Origin: Shewanella halifaxensis HAW-EB4
GTDB taxonomy: Bacteria > Pseudomonadota > Gammaproteobacteria > Enterobacterales > Shewanellaceae
Direction of reading: 5' to 3'
Assembly (NCBI RefSeq): GCF_000019185.1
Contig: NC_010334.1
Coordinates: 558,001-622,000, forward strand
Length of the DNA stretch: 64,000 nt
This document shows positions 55,638-63,747 of this stretch, in pieces. Every line of letters starts with the position of its first letter. The stretch's first letter is position 1. A program made the position numbers and the translations under genes. Under the pieces are notes generated by a model, which did not search any database, had not been told where the DNA came from, and saw only the letters and a program-made list of their open reading frames with translations.

Positions 55638-57047
55638 ATGTTTCACCCTTTAGTCATCAGAACAACCATACATATTGAAGAAAAAAATGAAATAAGACTG
55701 CCTGTTATTTACACGCAAAATGGGGTTTTAAAATCATATCTAGATTATTCAATCTATAAACGAAATAAGAGCATGTCTTGGATTGATGCGAGTGCTCGAG
55801 CAGTTTGCTTACTTGTCGAATTTGTAGAATTCAATAGCACGTATTTCAAATATCCTGCAGACCTTTTCTCAGCCTTTTCAGACAAACTATTCTCAGGAAC
55901 AATCAATCAAAATGGTGAAGATCCAACGGGACTCCGATGGAGAAAGCGAAGTATACAAAATGGCAATAAAATCATTTCGTATGTGACTCAATACTCTGAT
56001 TGGCTTTGCGACCATAAAGAACTTAACAACAAAGACAACCTTAATCCTTGGCGTGAAGCTACAAGCCATGAAGAACGATTAAATTGGGCAGCATATTCAC
56101 ATAAACATAAAAATGCTTTTCTAGCGCACACATGGTCAAAAAAAACAGCGCAAGATAGAAACAAATCATCTAGAAATGTTAGATACCAGCAAGATCATAG
56201 GGCCAATGATAATAACTCTGCTTTGAACAGATTCCCTGATGAGTATATTGACGACTTAATTCATAAAGGGTTTGTAAAGCCTGGTGTTTTGGCTACCGCC
56301 CCTGCTTATACCCGCCTTGAATTAAGGGACATACTCATCACTATGTTACTTCACTTTGGCGGGTTAAGAAGATCGGAGCCTTTTCATTTATGGCTCGAGG
56401 ATATAGAACTACATCCTGAAAATTCAAATGAAGCTTTAGTATTGGTATACGAACCTGAAATCGGACAGTCTCCCGTGTCGTATACCAATGGGCGCATTGA
56501 GGTTCGTGAAGAAACACTAGCTAAAAACTTCCAACTCTTGCCCCGAAACAAATATGAAAAAAGTAAAAAGGTTTATGCAGGTTGGAAGAATAATAAATTA
56601 TCCCCATCAAAAAAAAATTATATGGTTGTGAATTGGTTTGAACCATCAGCTGGCGAACAGTTTTTATTTTATTGGCGTTTGTATTTATCTAAACAAAGGG
56701 TTAGTCCACATAAAAATCGCAAGCATCCATATGCATTTACTAATCAATTTGGTGACCCTTACTCGATAGATGCTTTTGAACGAAAATACAAAAAAGCAAT
56801 TGAACGGGTTGGGCTTGTTTTTGAGAAAGATTTAGGGACAACGCCACATGGCCACCGATATGCTTATATAAATCGTCTAGAAAAAGCTGGTGTAGGTAAC
56901 CTGTTCGTAGCCAACGCAGTACATCACAAATCGATAAAGTCTCAAGACTCTTATAAATCGCTATCGCCAAAAGAGATACGCTCCGAGTTCAAATGCTTAG
57001 AAAGCAAAACTAAAAGAATATTAGAGTTAAGGAGTGCTTATGAGTAA
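55638..57047 (+). CDS. gmtY: GmtY, tyrosine-recombinase-like protein of the GMT trio
   Basis: 469 residues. The C-terminal half has tyrosine recombinase signatures: the first Arg in HFGGLRRSEPFHLW (about 239-252), HxxR in TTPHGHRYAY (about 402-411), a further His in VANAVHHKSI and a candidate Tyr nucleophile in SQDSYKSL (about 440). The N-terminal part would be the SAM-like DNA-binding region. AGGGG lies 7 bases before the ATG. Its stop overlaps the start of the next gene by 8 bases. I recognise the three-gene set as GMT by size, order and the repeat-bearing middle gene; a plain site-specific integrase trio is the alternative. Confidence 0.82.
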   Translation: MFHPLVIRTTIHIEEKNEIRLPVIYTQNGVLKSYLDYSIYKRNKSMSWIDASARAVCLLVEFVEFNSTYFKYPADLFSAFSDKLFSGTINQNGEDPTGLRWRKRSIQNGNKIISYVTQYSDWLCDHKELNNKDNLNPWREATSHEERLNWAAYSHKHKNAFLAHTWSKKTAQDRNKSSRNVRYQQDHRANDNNSALNRFPDEYIDDLIHKGFVKPGVLATAPAYTRLELRDILITMLLHFGGLRRSEPFHLWLEDIELHPENSNEALVLVYEPEIGQSPVSYTNGRIEVREETLAKNFQLLPRNKYEKSKKVYAGWKNNKLSPSKKNYMVVNWFEPSAGEQFLFYWRLYLSKQRVSPHKNRKHPYAFTNQFGDPYSIDAFERKYKKAIERVGLVFEKDLGTTPHGHRYAYINRLEKAGVGNLFVANAVHHKSIKSQDSYKSLSPKEIRSEFKCLESKTKRILELRSAYE

Positions 57048-60000
57048 ATACACCACGATTGAAGAGGCTTCAAAAGCCGCCATCAAGCTCGGTATTAAAA
57101 GGCGATCTGAGTACATGAAACGCTATAAGGAAGACCCTAGGCTGCCTAGTAGCCCTGGTGAATTCTACAGCGATGACTGGCAGGCATTTGGCACATGGTA
57201 TGGTTTTTTAGGTAACGACATTCCTGATTATTACCCCACGATTGGAGCTGCTTCAACAGCCGCCATCAAGCTCGGTATTAAAAGGCAACCTGAGTACATG
57301 AAACGCTATAAGGAAGACCCTAGGCTGCCTAGTAGCCCTAGTAAATTCTACAGCGATGACTGGCAGGCGTTTGGCACATGGTATGGTTTTTTAGGTAACG
57401 AAATTCCTGATTATTACCCCACGATTGAAGCAGCTTCAACAGCCGCCATCAAGCTCGGTATTAAATCGCAACCTGATTACGCCGAACGCTATAAGGAAGC
57501 CCCTAGGCTGCCTAGCAACCCTGGTGAATTCTACAGCGATGACTGGCAGGCGTTTGGCAAATGGTATGGTTTTTTAGGTAGCGACATTCCTGATTCTTAT
57601 CCCACGATTGAAGCTGCTTCAAAAGCGGCCATCAAGCTCGGTATTAAATCGCAATCTGAGTACATGAAACGCTATAAGGAAGACCCTAGACTGCATAGTT
57701 GCCCTAATAGATTGTATAGAGATGACTGGCAGGCGTTTGGCAGATGGTATGGTTTTTTAGGTAACGACATTCCTAATTATTACCCTACGATTGAAGCTGC
57801 TTCAAAAGCGGCCATCAAGCTCGGTATTAAATCGCGAGCTGATTACATTAAACGCTATAAGGAAGACCCTAGGCTGCCTAGTGGCCCTCTTGTATTGTAC
57901 AGTGATGACTGGCAGGCGTTTGGTAAATGGTATGGTTTTTTAGGTAACGACATTCCTGATTATTACCCAACGATAGAAGCAGCTTCAAAAGCGGTCATCA
58001 AGCTCGGTATTAAAACGCAACCTGAGTACATGAAACGCTATAAGGAAGACCCTAGGCTGCATAGTAGCCCTGATAGATTTTACAGCGATGACTGGCAGGC
58101 GTTTGGCACATGGTATGGTTTTTGGGGTCAACAAAAACCTTATACTCGTGCGGATATAAGTCAAAAATTTAATAGATGGGCTGATTTATTTGACTCCTTT
58201 ATCGAACTATCCCAGCGTGGCATAGTAACGAAAAAAAGAGTTTGTATCGGCTTTATCTGCAGATTCATCATGGAAAACAATTACCCATCAAAACCAGAGG
58301 AATTCCTGCTTAAAACAACAAAGATTAATAAAAATCAGTACGAGGAGTTCCTCAAGTTTTTTGGCGAACAAGAGAAGTCTAAATTCCACGTAATTGTTCT
58401 TGAATTCCTTCAATATTGCCTTTCTCAATTATGCACCTTAGAAGACGAAGATGAAGTAATAATTCATCCTGATTTTCGTAACCCATTAAGTAAATTTCAA
58501 AGTCCTTTGCTGGAGATTAAACCCAGTCGATTATCCGAATCAGATAAACCTCTTTTAGCTTATACTTATGTGGTTAAAGCAAGAGAGTGGGTTTTACCAC
58601 CAGAATCGAAAAATCTACGTGATTTAAATCATTTACACGATTTGATGGAAAACGATTGGTTTGACGTAGACCCTTCGCTAATTGATAAAAGTGATCCAGA
58701 TTGTGTCTATAGATATGTAGAAAAAGATCGCCGCAAAGGAAAACATACAGGCGCGTTAATTGGGGCGTATAACGAAACAGTCTGTCAAGTGTGGTCACCA
58801 GCTCGTTTTTTTGCCTTATATACGTTATTGAGTGTCCCAGCTCGAGGGCAACAGATACTTTGGTGCGATAGCGGAGAAGCAGATAAAAAAGTTCCCGAAT
58901 TTGTGAATGGTAAAGTCGAGTGGGTAGCGAATACGGGTTTATTAGCTGGGAGGGCAAAGAAACAAGGTTTCATAAAAGAATATTCAGAAACTGAGCAGGG
59001 CTTACATTTTACCACTAACAAAACATCGTATCACGAGGGGGGCTACGACATCCCTTGGGTACCTGAAAATTTTGACTATTGGATGATTAAACTTAGAAAT
59101 TGGCAATCAAAATATAATGCCATTACTGAGCCTACAAAATGGACGGACCTTACGTTGAGGGTACCCATTGGAAATAGGATTCTAGAGCAACGAGGTGCTA
59201 ATTGTTTTTTATTTAGAGTGGGCAATAGTTGTCAACCTCACCAGCAGCCCATTTTTTCAAAGTTACTTGCGTATGTTTTGCATCAAATAGAAAGCAAGGA
59301 TAATCCCTTAACAAATAAAGTTAGTAGTACAGGGAATGTGGGTTCGTACAAATCAGATTATACACCTCACGCAATGCGCGTAAGCTTAATTACAGCATTT
59401 GTTGTTGATGCAAAAGTGCCTATCCATATTGTTCAAAAATTGGTTGGTCATGCAAGATTAGTTATGACGATTTATTACACTAAGGTAGGTCATGCTGAAA
59501 TACGTGATGAACTCAATGCAGCAAATAAACGAGCTTTAGCCGCTGCACCACTAAGAGTTCAGCAACAAATTAGAAATAAACAATTTGAAGCAATAAGAGA
59601 CTCATTGGTTCCGAATGATCTATTAGCCTTTAAGAATTTAAATAACGATTATCCAGCTTCAGCATTTTCTTTCACTGATATAGGTATATGCCCTATGGGT
59701 GGGGGAAAGTGTGAACAGGGTGGCGAGGTTGAAAATAGTGAAGTCAAAAATAAAAAATATTTACCAGTAGCCTCAGGCCACCTTGGTGAAAAGAACTGTA
59801 TTCGTTGCCGTTTTTTTATCACAAGCCCTGCTTTTTTGGGGGGGTTAACCGCAGTGTTTAACGAGATTTCATTAAAGCAGTTTTATATTAAGCAAAAAGA
59901 ACAGAATCTAATTATTCATATTGAGTCATTAGAGGATGAACGTTATGACGCTGAAAAAAAGGAAAAGGTGTTCACTAAATCAATGGAGTTAGATAAAGCG

Positions 60001-60558
60001 GCATCAAATCTTGAACTGATAGCTAAAGAAACCAGTATGTATGCGACTGATACAGTGCATATTGCACGGCTTATTATGCAGTGTAGCAACCTATTGAACC
60101 AGTCCATTGAAGCGGAGGAAGATACCGGAACTATGTTAGTTGCAAATACGGAATCGTCCTCTATTGACTGGAGCATTGATGAAACTAATAGCGAGTTTCA
60201 TCAGTTAAGCACTGTGTGTGAGAATGCAGCTATTTTTACACTAAGTGATGCATCATTGGCCAATGCTAGGCGTTCTCAATTAATTGACAAAATGGCGCAC
60301 CAAAACGGCATTCAGCCATGGTTGTGCATGCTTTCCCCTGAGCAGCAGCTAGAAGTTGGGAACCAAATGAGTGAGCTTTTAAAGAGTCGTTTGAAGTCAT
60401 GGGAAAATGTTGAAAAACTGATGAGGGCAGAGATCCTTTTAAGTGATTTTAATGATGATAATCAGCTCATGCCGCTTCATGATGAAGTGAAGAAGATCTT
60501 ACTCCAAAGCCAAGCGAATCAACTGAACATTAACAAGCCTTTATTGGAGGCAGTATGA
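57040..60558 (+). CDS. gmtZ: GmtZ, large integrase-like protein with six 61-residue repeats
   Basis: 1172 residues. The N-terminus (about 6-371) is six tandem 61-residue repeats of the type TIEAASKAAIKLGIK...RYKEDPRL...FYSDDWQAFGTWYGFLG, an integrase-repeat-like module. A tyrosine recombinase domain follows: Arg in LSVPARGQQILW (about 602), HxxR in TPHAMRVSLIT (about 775-785), His in LVGHARL and Tyr in MTIYYTKVG (about 815). After it comes a cysteine cluster (ICPMGGGKC...NCIRCRFFITSPAFL, about 885-935), like a zinc ribbon, and a helical C-terminus. The ATG at 57040 has GGAG 5 bases upstream; its stop overlaps gmtX (ATGA). Confidence 0.85.
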   Translation: MSKYTTIEEASKAAIKLGIKRRSEYMKRYKEDPRLPSSPGEFYSDDWQAFGTWYGFLGNDIPDYYPTIGAASTAAIKLGIKRQPEYMKRYKEDPRLPSSPSKFYSDDWQAFGTWYGFLGNEIPDYYPTIEAASTAAIKLGIKSQPDYAERYKEAPRLPSNPGEFYSDDWQAFGKWYGFLGSDIPDSYPTIEAASKAAIKLGIKSQSEYMKRYKEDPRLHSCPNRLYRDDWQAFGRWYGFLGNDIPNYYPTIEAASKAAIKLGIKSRADYIKRYKEDPRLPSGPLVLYSDDWQAFGKWYGFLGNDIPDYYPTIEAASKAVIKLGIKTQPEYMKRYKEDPRLHSSPDRFYSDDWQAFGTWYGFWGQQKPYTRADISQKFNRWADLFDSFIELSQRGIVTKKRVCIGFICRFIMENNYPSKPEEFLLKTTKINKNQYEEFLKFFGEQEKSKFHVIVLEFLQYCLSQLCTLEDEDEVIIHPDFRNPLSKFQSPLLEIKPSRLSESDKPLLAYTYVVKAREWVLPPESKNLRDLNHLHDLMENDWFDVDPSLIDKSDPDCVYRYVEKDRRKGKHTGALIGAYNETVCQVWSPARFFALYTLLSVPARGQQILWCDSGEADKKVPEFVNGKVEWVANTGLLAGRAKKQGFIKEYSETEQGLHFTTNKTSYHEGGYDIPWVPENFDYWMIKLRNWQSKYNAITEPTKWTDLTLRVPIGNRILEQRGANCFLFRVGNSCQPHQQPIFSKLLAYVLHQIESKDNPLTNKVSSTGNVGSYKSDYTPHAMRVSLITAFVVDAKVPIHIVQKLVGHARLVMTIYYTKVGHAEIRDELNAANKRALAAAPLRVQQQIRNKQFEAIRDSLVPNDLLAFKNLNNDYPASAFSFTDIGICPMGGGKCEQGGEVENSEVKNKKYLPVASGHLGEKNCIRCRFFITSPAFLGGLTAVFNEISLKQFYIKQKEQNLIIHIESLEDERYDAEKKEKVFTKSMELDKAASNLELIAKETSMYATDTVHIARLIMQCSNLLNQSIEAEEDTGTMLVANTESSSIDWSIDETNSEFHQLSTVCENAAIFTLSDASLANARRSQLIDKMAHQNGIQPWLCMLSPEQQLEVGNQMSELLKSRLKSWENVEKLMRAEILLSDFNDDNQLMPLHDEVKKILLQSQANQLNINKPLLEAV
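57055..58152 (+). repeat. Six tandem 183-bp repeats inside gmtZ
   Basis: Units start at 57055, 57238, 57421, 57604, 57787 and 57970, always 183 bases apart, and are highly similar at DNA level (for example GCCATCAAGCTCGGTATTAA recurs in most). The sixth unit diverges after TGGTATGGTTTT. Confidence 0.95.
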
Positions 60559-61193
60559 GTCATGAACCTCATGAACTTTGTGAAGCACTTAAGCAAATTT
60601 CTACACCCAAAACAGCAAGTTCAATAGAGCTAATTCATCAGATATGCACTGAGCAGTCTGAACGTGGGTCCTGTGATTTTACAATAGCGACGATTGGACG
60701 TTTAAGTGAAGCTGTTAATGGCCCGAAGACACAGGCCATCAGAAATAAAACAGGTGAAAAATACCGAGCACTTATTCAATCATGGGCAGAATATAAAAAG
60801 CCCTTAAAAGTTATCACAAGCAAAGTAAAAGAACAAAATGCATGGGTTGATGATATTGACGATGCCCGTATCAAATGGCTCGTAATGGATTTAATAGCAC
60901 AAAATAGTAAGTTAACTGGGCAACTTCAATTAGCAAAAGAGCTATCAAATATTAATATTGATCTAAGACCAGTAGCTAATAACAATGCAATGGAAAGTTC
61001 ATCTCATCTATCTTTAACTAAGTCGAATCTACTCCCAACTGAAGTAGAAGCTATATCATACTCTATTGACCCTGATAGATTTGAAAAAAATGGCTGGATA
61101 GCAGATAAGCGTGGAAGAGTTAAAGATCGTAATGGTAATACAATATTCAAAGCGGGTTATGTCGATGCTATTGAAAAAATATTATCTTTATAA
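60555..61193 (+). CDS. gmtX: GmtX, third protein of the GMT trio
   Basis: 212 residues. The N-terminal half (DFTIATIGRLSEAVNGPKTQAIRNKTGEKYRALIQSWAEY) looks like a helix-turn-helix DNA-binding region, as in the small regulators of Tn554/Tn7-like recombinase trios; a helical middle and a C-terminal YSIDPDRFEKNGWIADKRGRVKDRNGNTIFKAGYVDAIEKIL module follow. The ATG overlaps the gmtZ stop with GGAGG 4 bases upstream, so the three proteins should be made together. The function in transposition is not known to me. Assigned by position and size. Confidence 0.8.
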   Translation: MSHEPHELCEALKQISTPKTASSIELIHQICTEQSERGSCDFTIATIGRLSEAVNGPKTQAIRNKTGEKYRALIQSWAEYKKPLKVITSKVKEQNAWVDDIDDARIKWLVMDLIAQNSKLTGQLQLAKELSNINIDLRPVANNNAMESSSHLSLTKSNLLPTEVEAISYSIDPDRFEKNGWIADKRGRVKDRNGNTIFKAGYVDAIEKILSL

Positions 61194-61549
61194 GGCATTG
61201 ATCTGTAAGTGCCAAATTCTCACAACTGATTTAGTCCATGAAATTATTTATTTTCTTGGCATAAGTTAATCCAGTATTGTGGCCAACAAAACTGGCCACC
61301 ACTTTTGGGTTTATCTAGCTGATTTCGGGACAAAAATGAGCTAGAAGACCTGCTCTAGCTCGGCAAGTTTAAATTAAGATATGTAAGGAAAATAAGGTAC
61401 CTACCCAATTGCCTCCGCAGGATAGGTTAGTTGTTAGATAATGCTGTACCGCTTTGTACGAAATTCCTTTTCGAGTATGAGTGCGGCATGTCAGCATATA
61501 CCACTATAACCCTACGCATTACTTTATATAAAATGCTAAATACGAACAC
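61194..61549. other. gmtX / cargo intergenic region with inverted repeats
   Basis: No gene. It holds GTGGCCA-N7-TGGCCAC (61279-61299) and GAGCTAG-N10-CTAGCTC (61338-61361). Either may be a terminator-like structure between converging genes; T tracts are poor. Confidence 0.55.
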
Positions 61550-61957
61550 CTAATCATGATTGATGTGATTAGACAATTGCTTCCGCAGTTCAGATACAGA
61601 TACTCTAAATTCTTGAGACCAGTTTTCGGATGAAACTCCATCTTTTTCCCTCTGGGCCAGTTTAAAAGCCACCTCTAATGCATGGTTCAACTTCTCAGGA
61701 GCTACGCCATTTCTATACAAAATATGAACCTTCAAAGATCCATTTCTTATATTATGTGTCCATTTTGAAAGTTCACTCTCATTTTGAGGATTTGATGCTA
61801 AGATATCGAGTAATTCACTTGAGGCCTTATGTCTCTCAATTAAACGCCATTTCTTATACTCTCTTTTATCAGTAAGATAGTTTGTACAAAAAACAGTAAA
61901 AACTTGCCCTACAATGCCTCCACCGAGAACTGCCACACCAATAACGCCCCAATCCAT
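61550..61957 (-). CDS. Single-pass membrane protein of unknown function (cargo)
   Basis: 135 residues: one N-terminal membrane helix (about 4-26, GVIGVAVLGGGIVGQVFTVF) followed by a charged, helical cytosolic domain (DKREYKKWRLIERHKASSELLDILA...ELSKWTHNIRNGSLKVHILY...LRKQLSNHI). I take the ATG at 61957; an in-frame GTG at 61966 is possible. It lies downstream of the RT on the same strand, about 260 bases away with a hairpin between, so it could be an independent cargo gene or a membrane-acting partner. I do not recognise the family. Confidence 0.65.
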   Translation of the reverse strand: MDWGVIGVAVLGGGIVGQVFTVFCTNYLTDKREYKKWRLIERHKASSELLDILASNPQNESELSKWTHNIRNGSLKVHILYRNGVAPEKLNHALEVAFKLAQREKDGVSSENWSQEFRVSVSELRKQLSNHINHD

Positions 61958-62098
61958 TGATTCCACCCCATATTAATTATTCCAACATAATAATTTATAA
62001 TTGTACAAATAATAGCTATTAGCAAAAATTATATACCTAGCATGTGTTCAATAGCATTGCGAGACTTAACAAGTCTACTTCTGAACTCCATTAAAAAT

Positions 62099-62140
62099 GG
62101 GGGGCCCCCTGTGTCAGGATAGTGAGCAACCGCTGACACA
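62099..62140 (-). repeat. Hairpin and GGGGGGCCCCC palindrome downstream of the RT gene
   Basis: TGTGTCAG-N15-CTGACACA forms a perfect 8-bp hairpin (62110-62140) immediately next to GGGGGGCCCCC (62099-62109); on the minus strand ATTTTTAAT follows. It may terminate the RT transcript, or be a remnant of an insertion-sequence end. No transposase is nearby. Confidence 0.6.
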
Positions 62141-62219
62141 CTCTTGAACAGGCTTGAGTTTTGGTTGGAGGTTCTAAAAAATAAACCTAAAGATTAGCTC
62201 ATGTAATGAAAAGCTGTAC

Positions 62220-63251
62220 CTATTTGATTAGCAGTTTATTTTTTAACTTAAGCAACATGCATAGTGAGTCTTTTACATAAGCATTACCAGGTTCTACAGA
62301 GAGTATATATTGTCCTTTTCCTATTACTTCATCAATATGAAGTGGATTAAGCATCCCCATATTACCATTCAACTGTTCAATACCATTCTTGAGCATATAG
62401 TGAGCCTGCTTTCGATATTCTCTACGCATTTTTTTTGGAACACGAACTCCATACTCACTAACAACTAGTCCCGTAATTAGTTTTCGTTTATGACCTCGAA
62501 CAACACCAGATTTATTTTGATTTACAACGAAGCCCTCAGACTCAATTTCATCTTTAACTAAGGAGAAAAATTCATCCGAAATAGCGTGTCCTGAGAAGCA
62601 CAAATCATCTGCGTATCTGGTATAAACCAACTCATGCTTCTTTGATATGCTTTGTAGTCTTTTATCAAGCTCAACAAGTACCAGATTACTTATTACTGGG
62701 CTTGAAGGTGCTCCCTGAGGGAGCCTATCCCGAAGTGTGCATAATTTAGCAAGTTGATGGCTTACTTTTTCTGTATATCCGCACTCTGTAAATATAGACT
62801 TTACTGTGCTTAACTTTATATACTCAAAGAAATCAACTAAGTCTATTTTTAGTAATTCCTTTGCTCCAATATGCCGTTTAGCGTTCTCTATGTGAGAGCT
62901 TCCTTGAACATACGCTAAAGCATTGCTACTAATTGGTTTAATCTCCAATATATGATTTTTTATCCATCGCTGAACATATGCTAATTTGGGATACGGGGAC
63001 TCTATGGTACGAATGCCGCCAGATCTCTTTTTCAAAGGGAACTGACGATAAAAAAGATTACTAACTCCAGTCATGCGGCTAACCAAAGATAGCTCTATTC
63101 CTAACAGCTTAGATAAGTGCTCTATTTCGAAAATGACAGGTACGGAGTTGCATTCAAGATTTATAGCATACTCTGTAAGTAAGGCTGCTTGTCTAGAAGA
63201 TAATTTGTGTTCAATGAAGAACTGAAACCAACGCGACTCTTGAAATACCAA
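62220..63251 (-). CDS. Retron-type reverse transcriptase
   Basis: 343 residues. RT motifs in order: FPLKKRSGGIRTIESPYPKLAYVQRWI (RT0-2), NALAYVQGSSHIENAKRHIG containing the retron-specific NAxxH, LLKIDLVDFFEYI (catalytic Asp), LPQGAPSSPVISNLVL, YTRYADDLCFSG (catalytic YADD, about residue 211), GFVVNQNKSGVVRGHKRKLITGLVVSEYGVRVP with the retron VTG-like motif (ITGL), and a thumb region. There is no maturase or endonuclease domain, excluding a group II intron. The start is TTG at 63251 with AAGGAAG upstream. An a1/a2-flanked RNA lies directly upstream. The clade is not assigned. Confidence 0.85.
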   Translation of the reverse strand: MVFQESRWFQFFIEHKLSSRQAALLTEYAINLECNSVPVIFEIEHLSKLLGIELSLVSRMTGVSNLFYRQFPLKKRSGGIRTIESPYPKLAYVQRWIKNHILEIKPISSNALAYVQGSSHIENAKRHIGAKELLKIDLVDFFEYIKLSTVKSIFTECGYTEKVSHQLAKLCTLRDRLPQGAPSSPVISNLVLVELDKRLQSISKKHELVYTRYADDLCFSGHAISDEFFSLVKDEIESEGFVVNQNKSGVVRGHKRKLITGLVVSEYGVRVPKKMRREYRKQAHYMLKNGIEQLNGNMGMLNPLHIDEVIGKGQYILSVEPGNAYVKDSLCMLLKLKNKLLIK

Positions 63252-63271
63252 AAAACTTCCTTATAAAATTT

Positions 63272-63381
63272 GGTGGCTACCCAACGCCACGAACCGGAGC
63301 TTGTAATAGAATTGATGAGGTTAAAAAGGACCTCAACAAGATAGGCGATTCACCTATACTAACTAACGCTGGATAGCCACC
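63272..63381 (-). ncRNA. Candidate retron msr-msd RNA
   Basis: On the minus strand the region starts with GGTGGCTATCC (a1, 63371-63381) and ends with GGGTAGCCACC (a2, 63272-63282); the two pair over 11 positions with one U-G. AGC follows a1 immediately, fitting the branch-point guanosine of retrons. Next come a 7-bp hairpin AUAGGUG-AAU-CGCCUAU and a hairpin UGAGGU-N8-ACCUCA extended by UUG/CAA. The remaining msd part before a2 is only about 30 nt. a2 ends 21 bases upstream of the RT start. Confidence 0.7.
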
Positions 63382-63402
63382 CAGTATGATAGCTATATAT
63401 CG

Positions 63403-63747
63403 TTAGTCGTCAACGACTAGCGTTGAATCTAAAAGAAATAATTTGGGAAAGTACAAACTGTCAGGGCTGAGAGCATTTTTTCTGTAAGCATCTAGCGCTC
63501 TATTGTCTAGCTTTAGATTTCTATAGCGAATTTTTAAATATAGCTCTTTGAGCTGATACCTAGTAATGCCTTGCTTCAAACAAAACGTTTTACCATCAAA
63601 GTTAACAAGACCTATATCCTCAAGATATTTAACTGCTTGTAATGCTTGTGTATATGTTAAGCGAAAGCGGCAATGAAGCTCATAAAGTGTACTTGATTTT
63701 CCAGTTCTAATCAGGCGAATAGCCAAATATATGTGAATATTAATCAT
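63403..63747 (-). CDS. Small possibly winged-helix protein upstream of the retron RNA
   Basis: 114 residues. The N-terminal half, IYLAIRLIRTGKSSTLYELHCRFRLTYTQALQAVKYLEDIGLVNFDGKTFCL, reads like a winged helix-turn-helix; the second half is helical and basic (RYQLKELYLKIRYRNLKLDNRALDAYR) with a hydrophobic C-terminus. Its ATG abuts the stop of the upstream partial gene (TAGATG), so they form an operon with the RNA and RT. DNA-binding accessory proteins occur in several retron types, which suggests a partner role here. Family not recognised. Confidence 0.7.
   Translation of the reverse strand: MINIHIYLAIRLIRTGKSSTLYELHCRFRLTYTQALQAVKYLEDIGLVNFDGKTFCLKQGITRYQLKELYLKIRYRNLKLDNRALDAYRKNALSPDSLYFPKLFLLDSTLVVDD

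Noticed and set aside
57055..58152. CRISPR array or satellite in the repeated region
   Set aside because: The units are 183 bp, contiguous and entirely coding within gmtZ, without spacers.
58574..58957. 127-codon ORF antisense to gmtZ
   Set aside because: Shadow frame of the long gmtZ coding sequence, no start signals.
62099..62140. Insertion sequence next to the RT gene
   Set aside because: Palindromes are present but no transposase frame or matching opposite end could be found; kept only as a repeat.
62220..63251. Reverse transcriptase as part of a group II intron or diversity-generating retroelement
   Set aside because: No maturase/endonuclease domain, no intron RNA domains seen, and no template/variable repeat pair or target protein; the retron NAxxH and ITGL motifs fit better.
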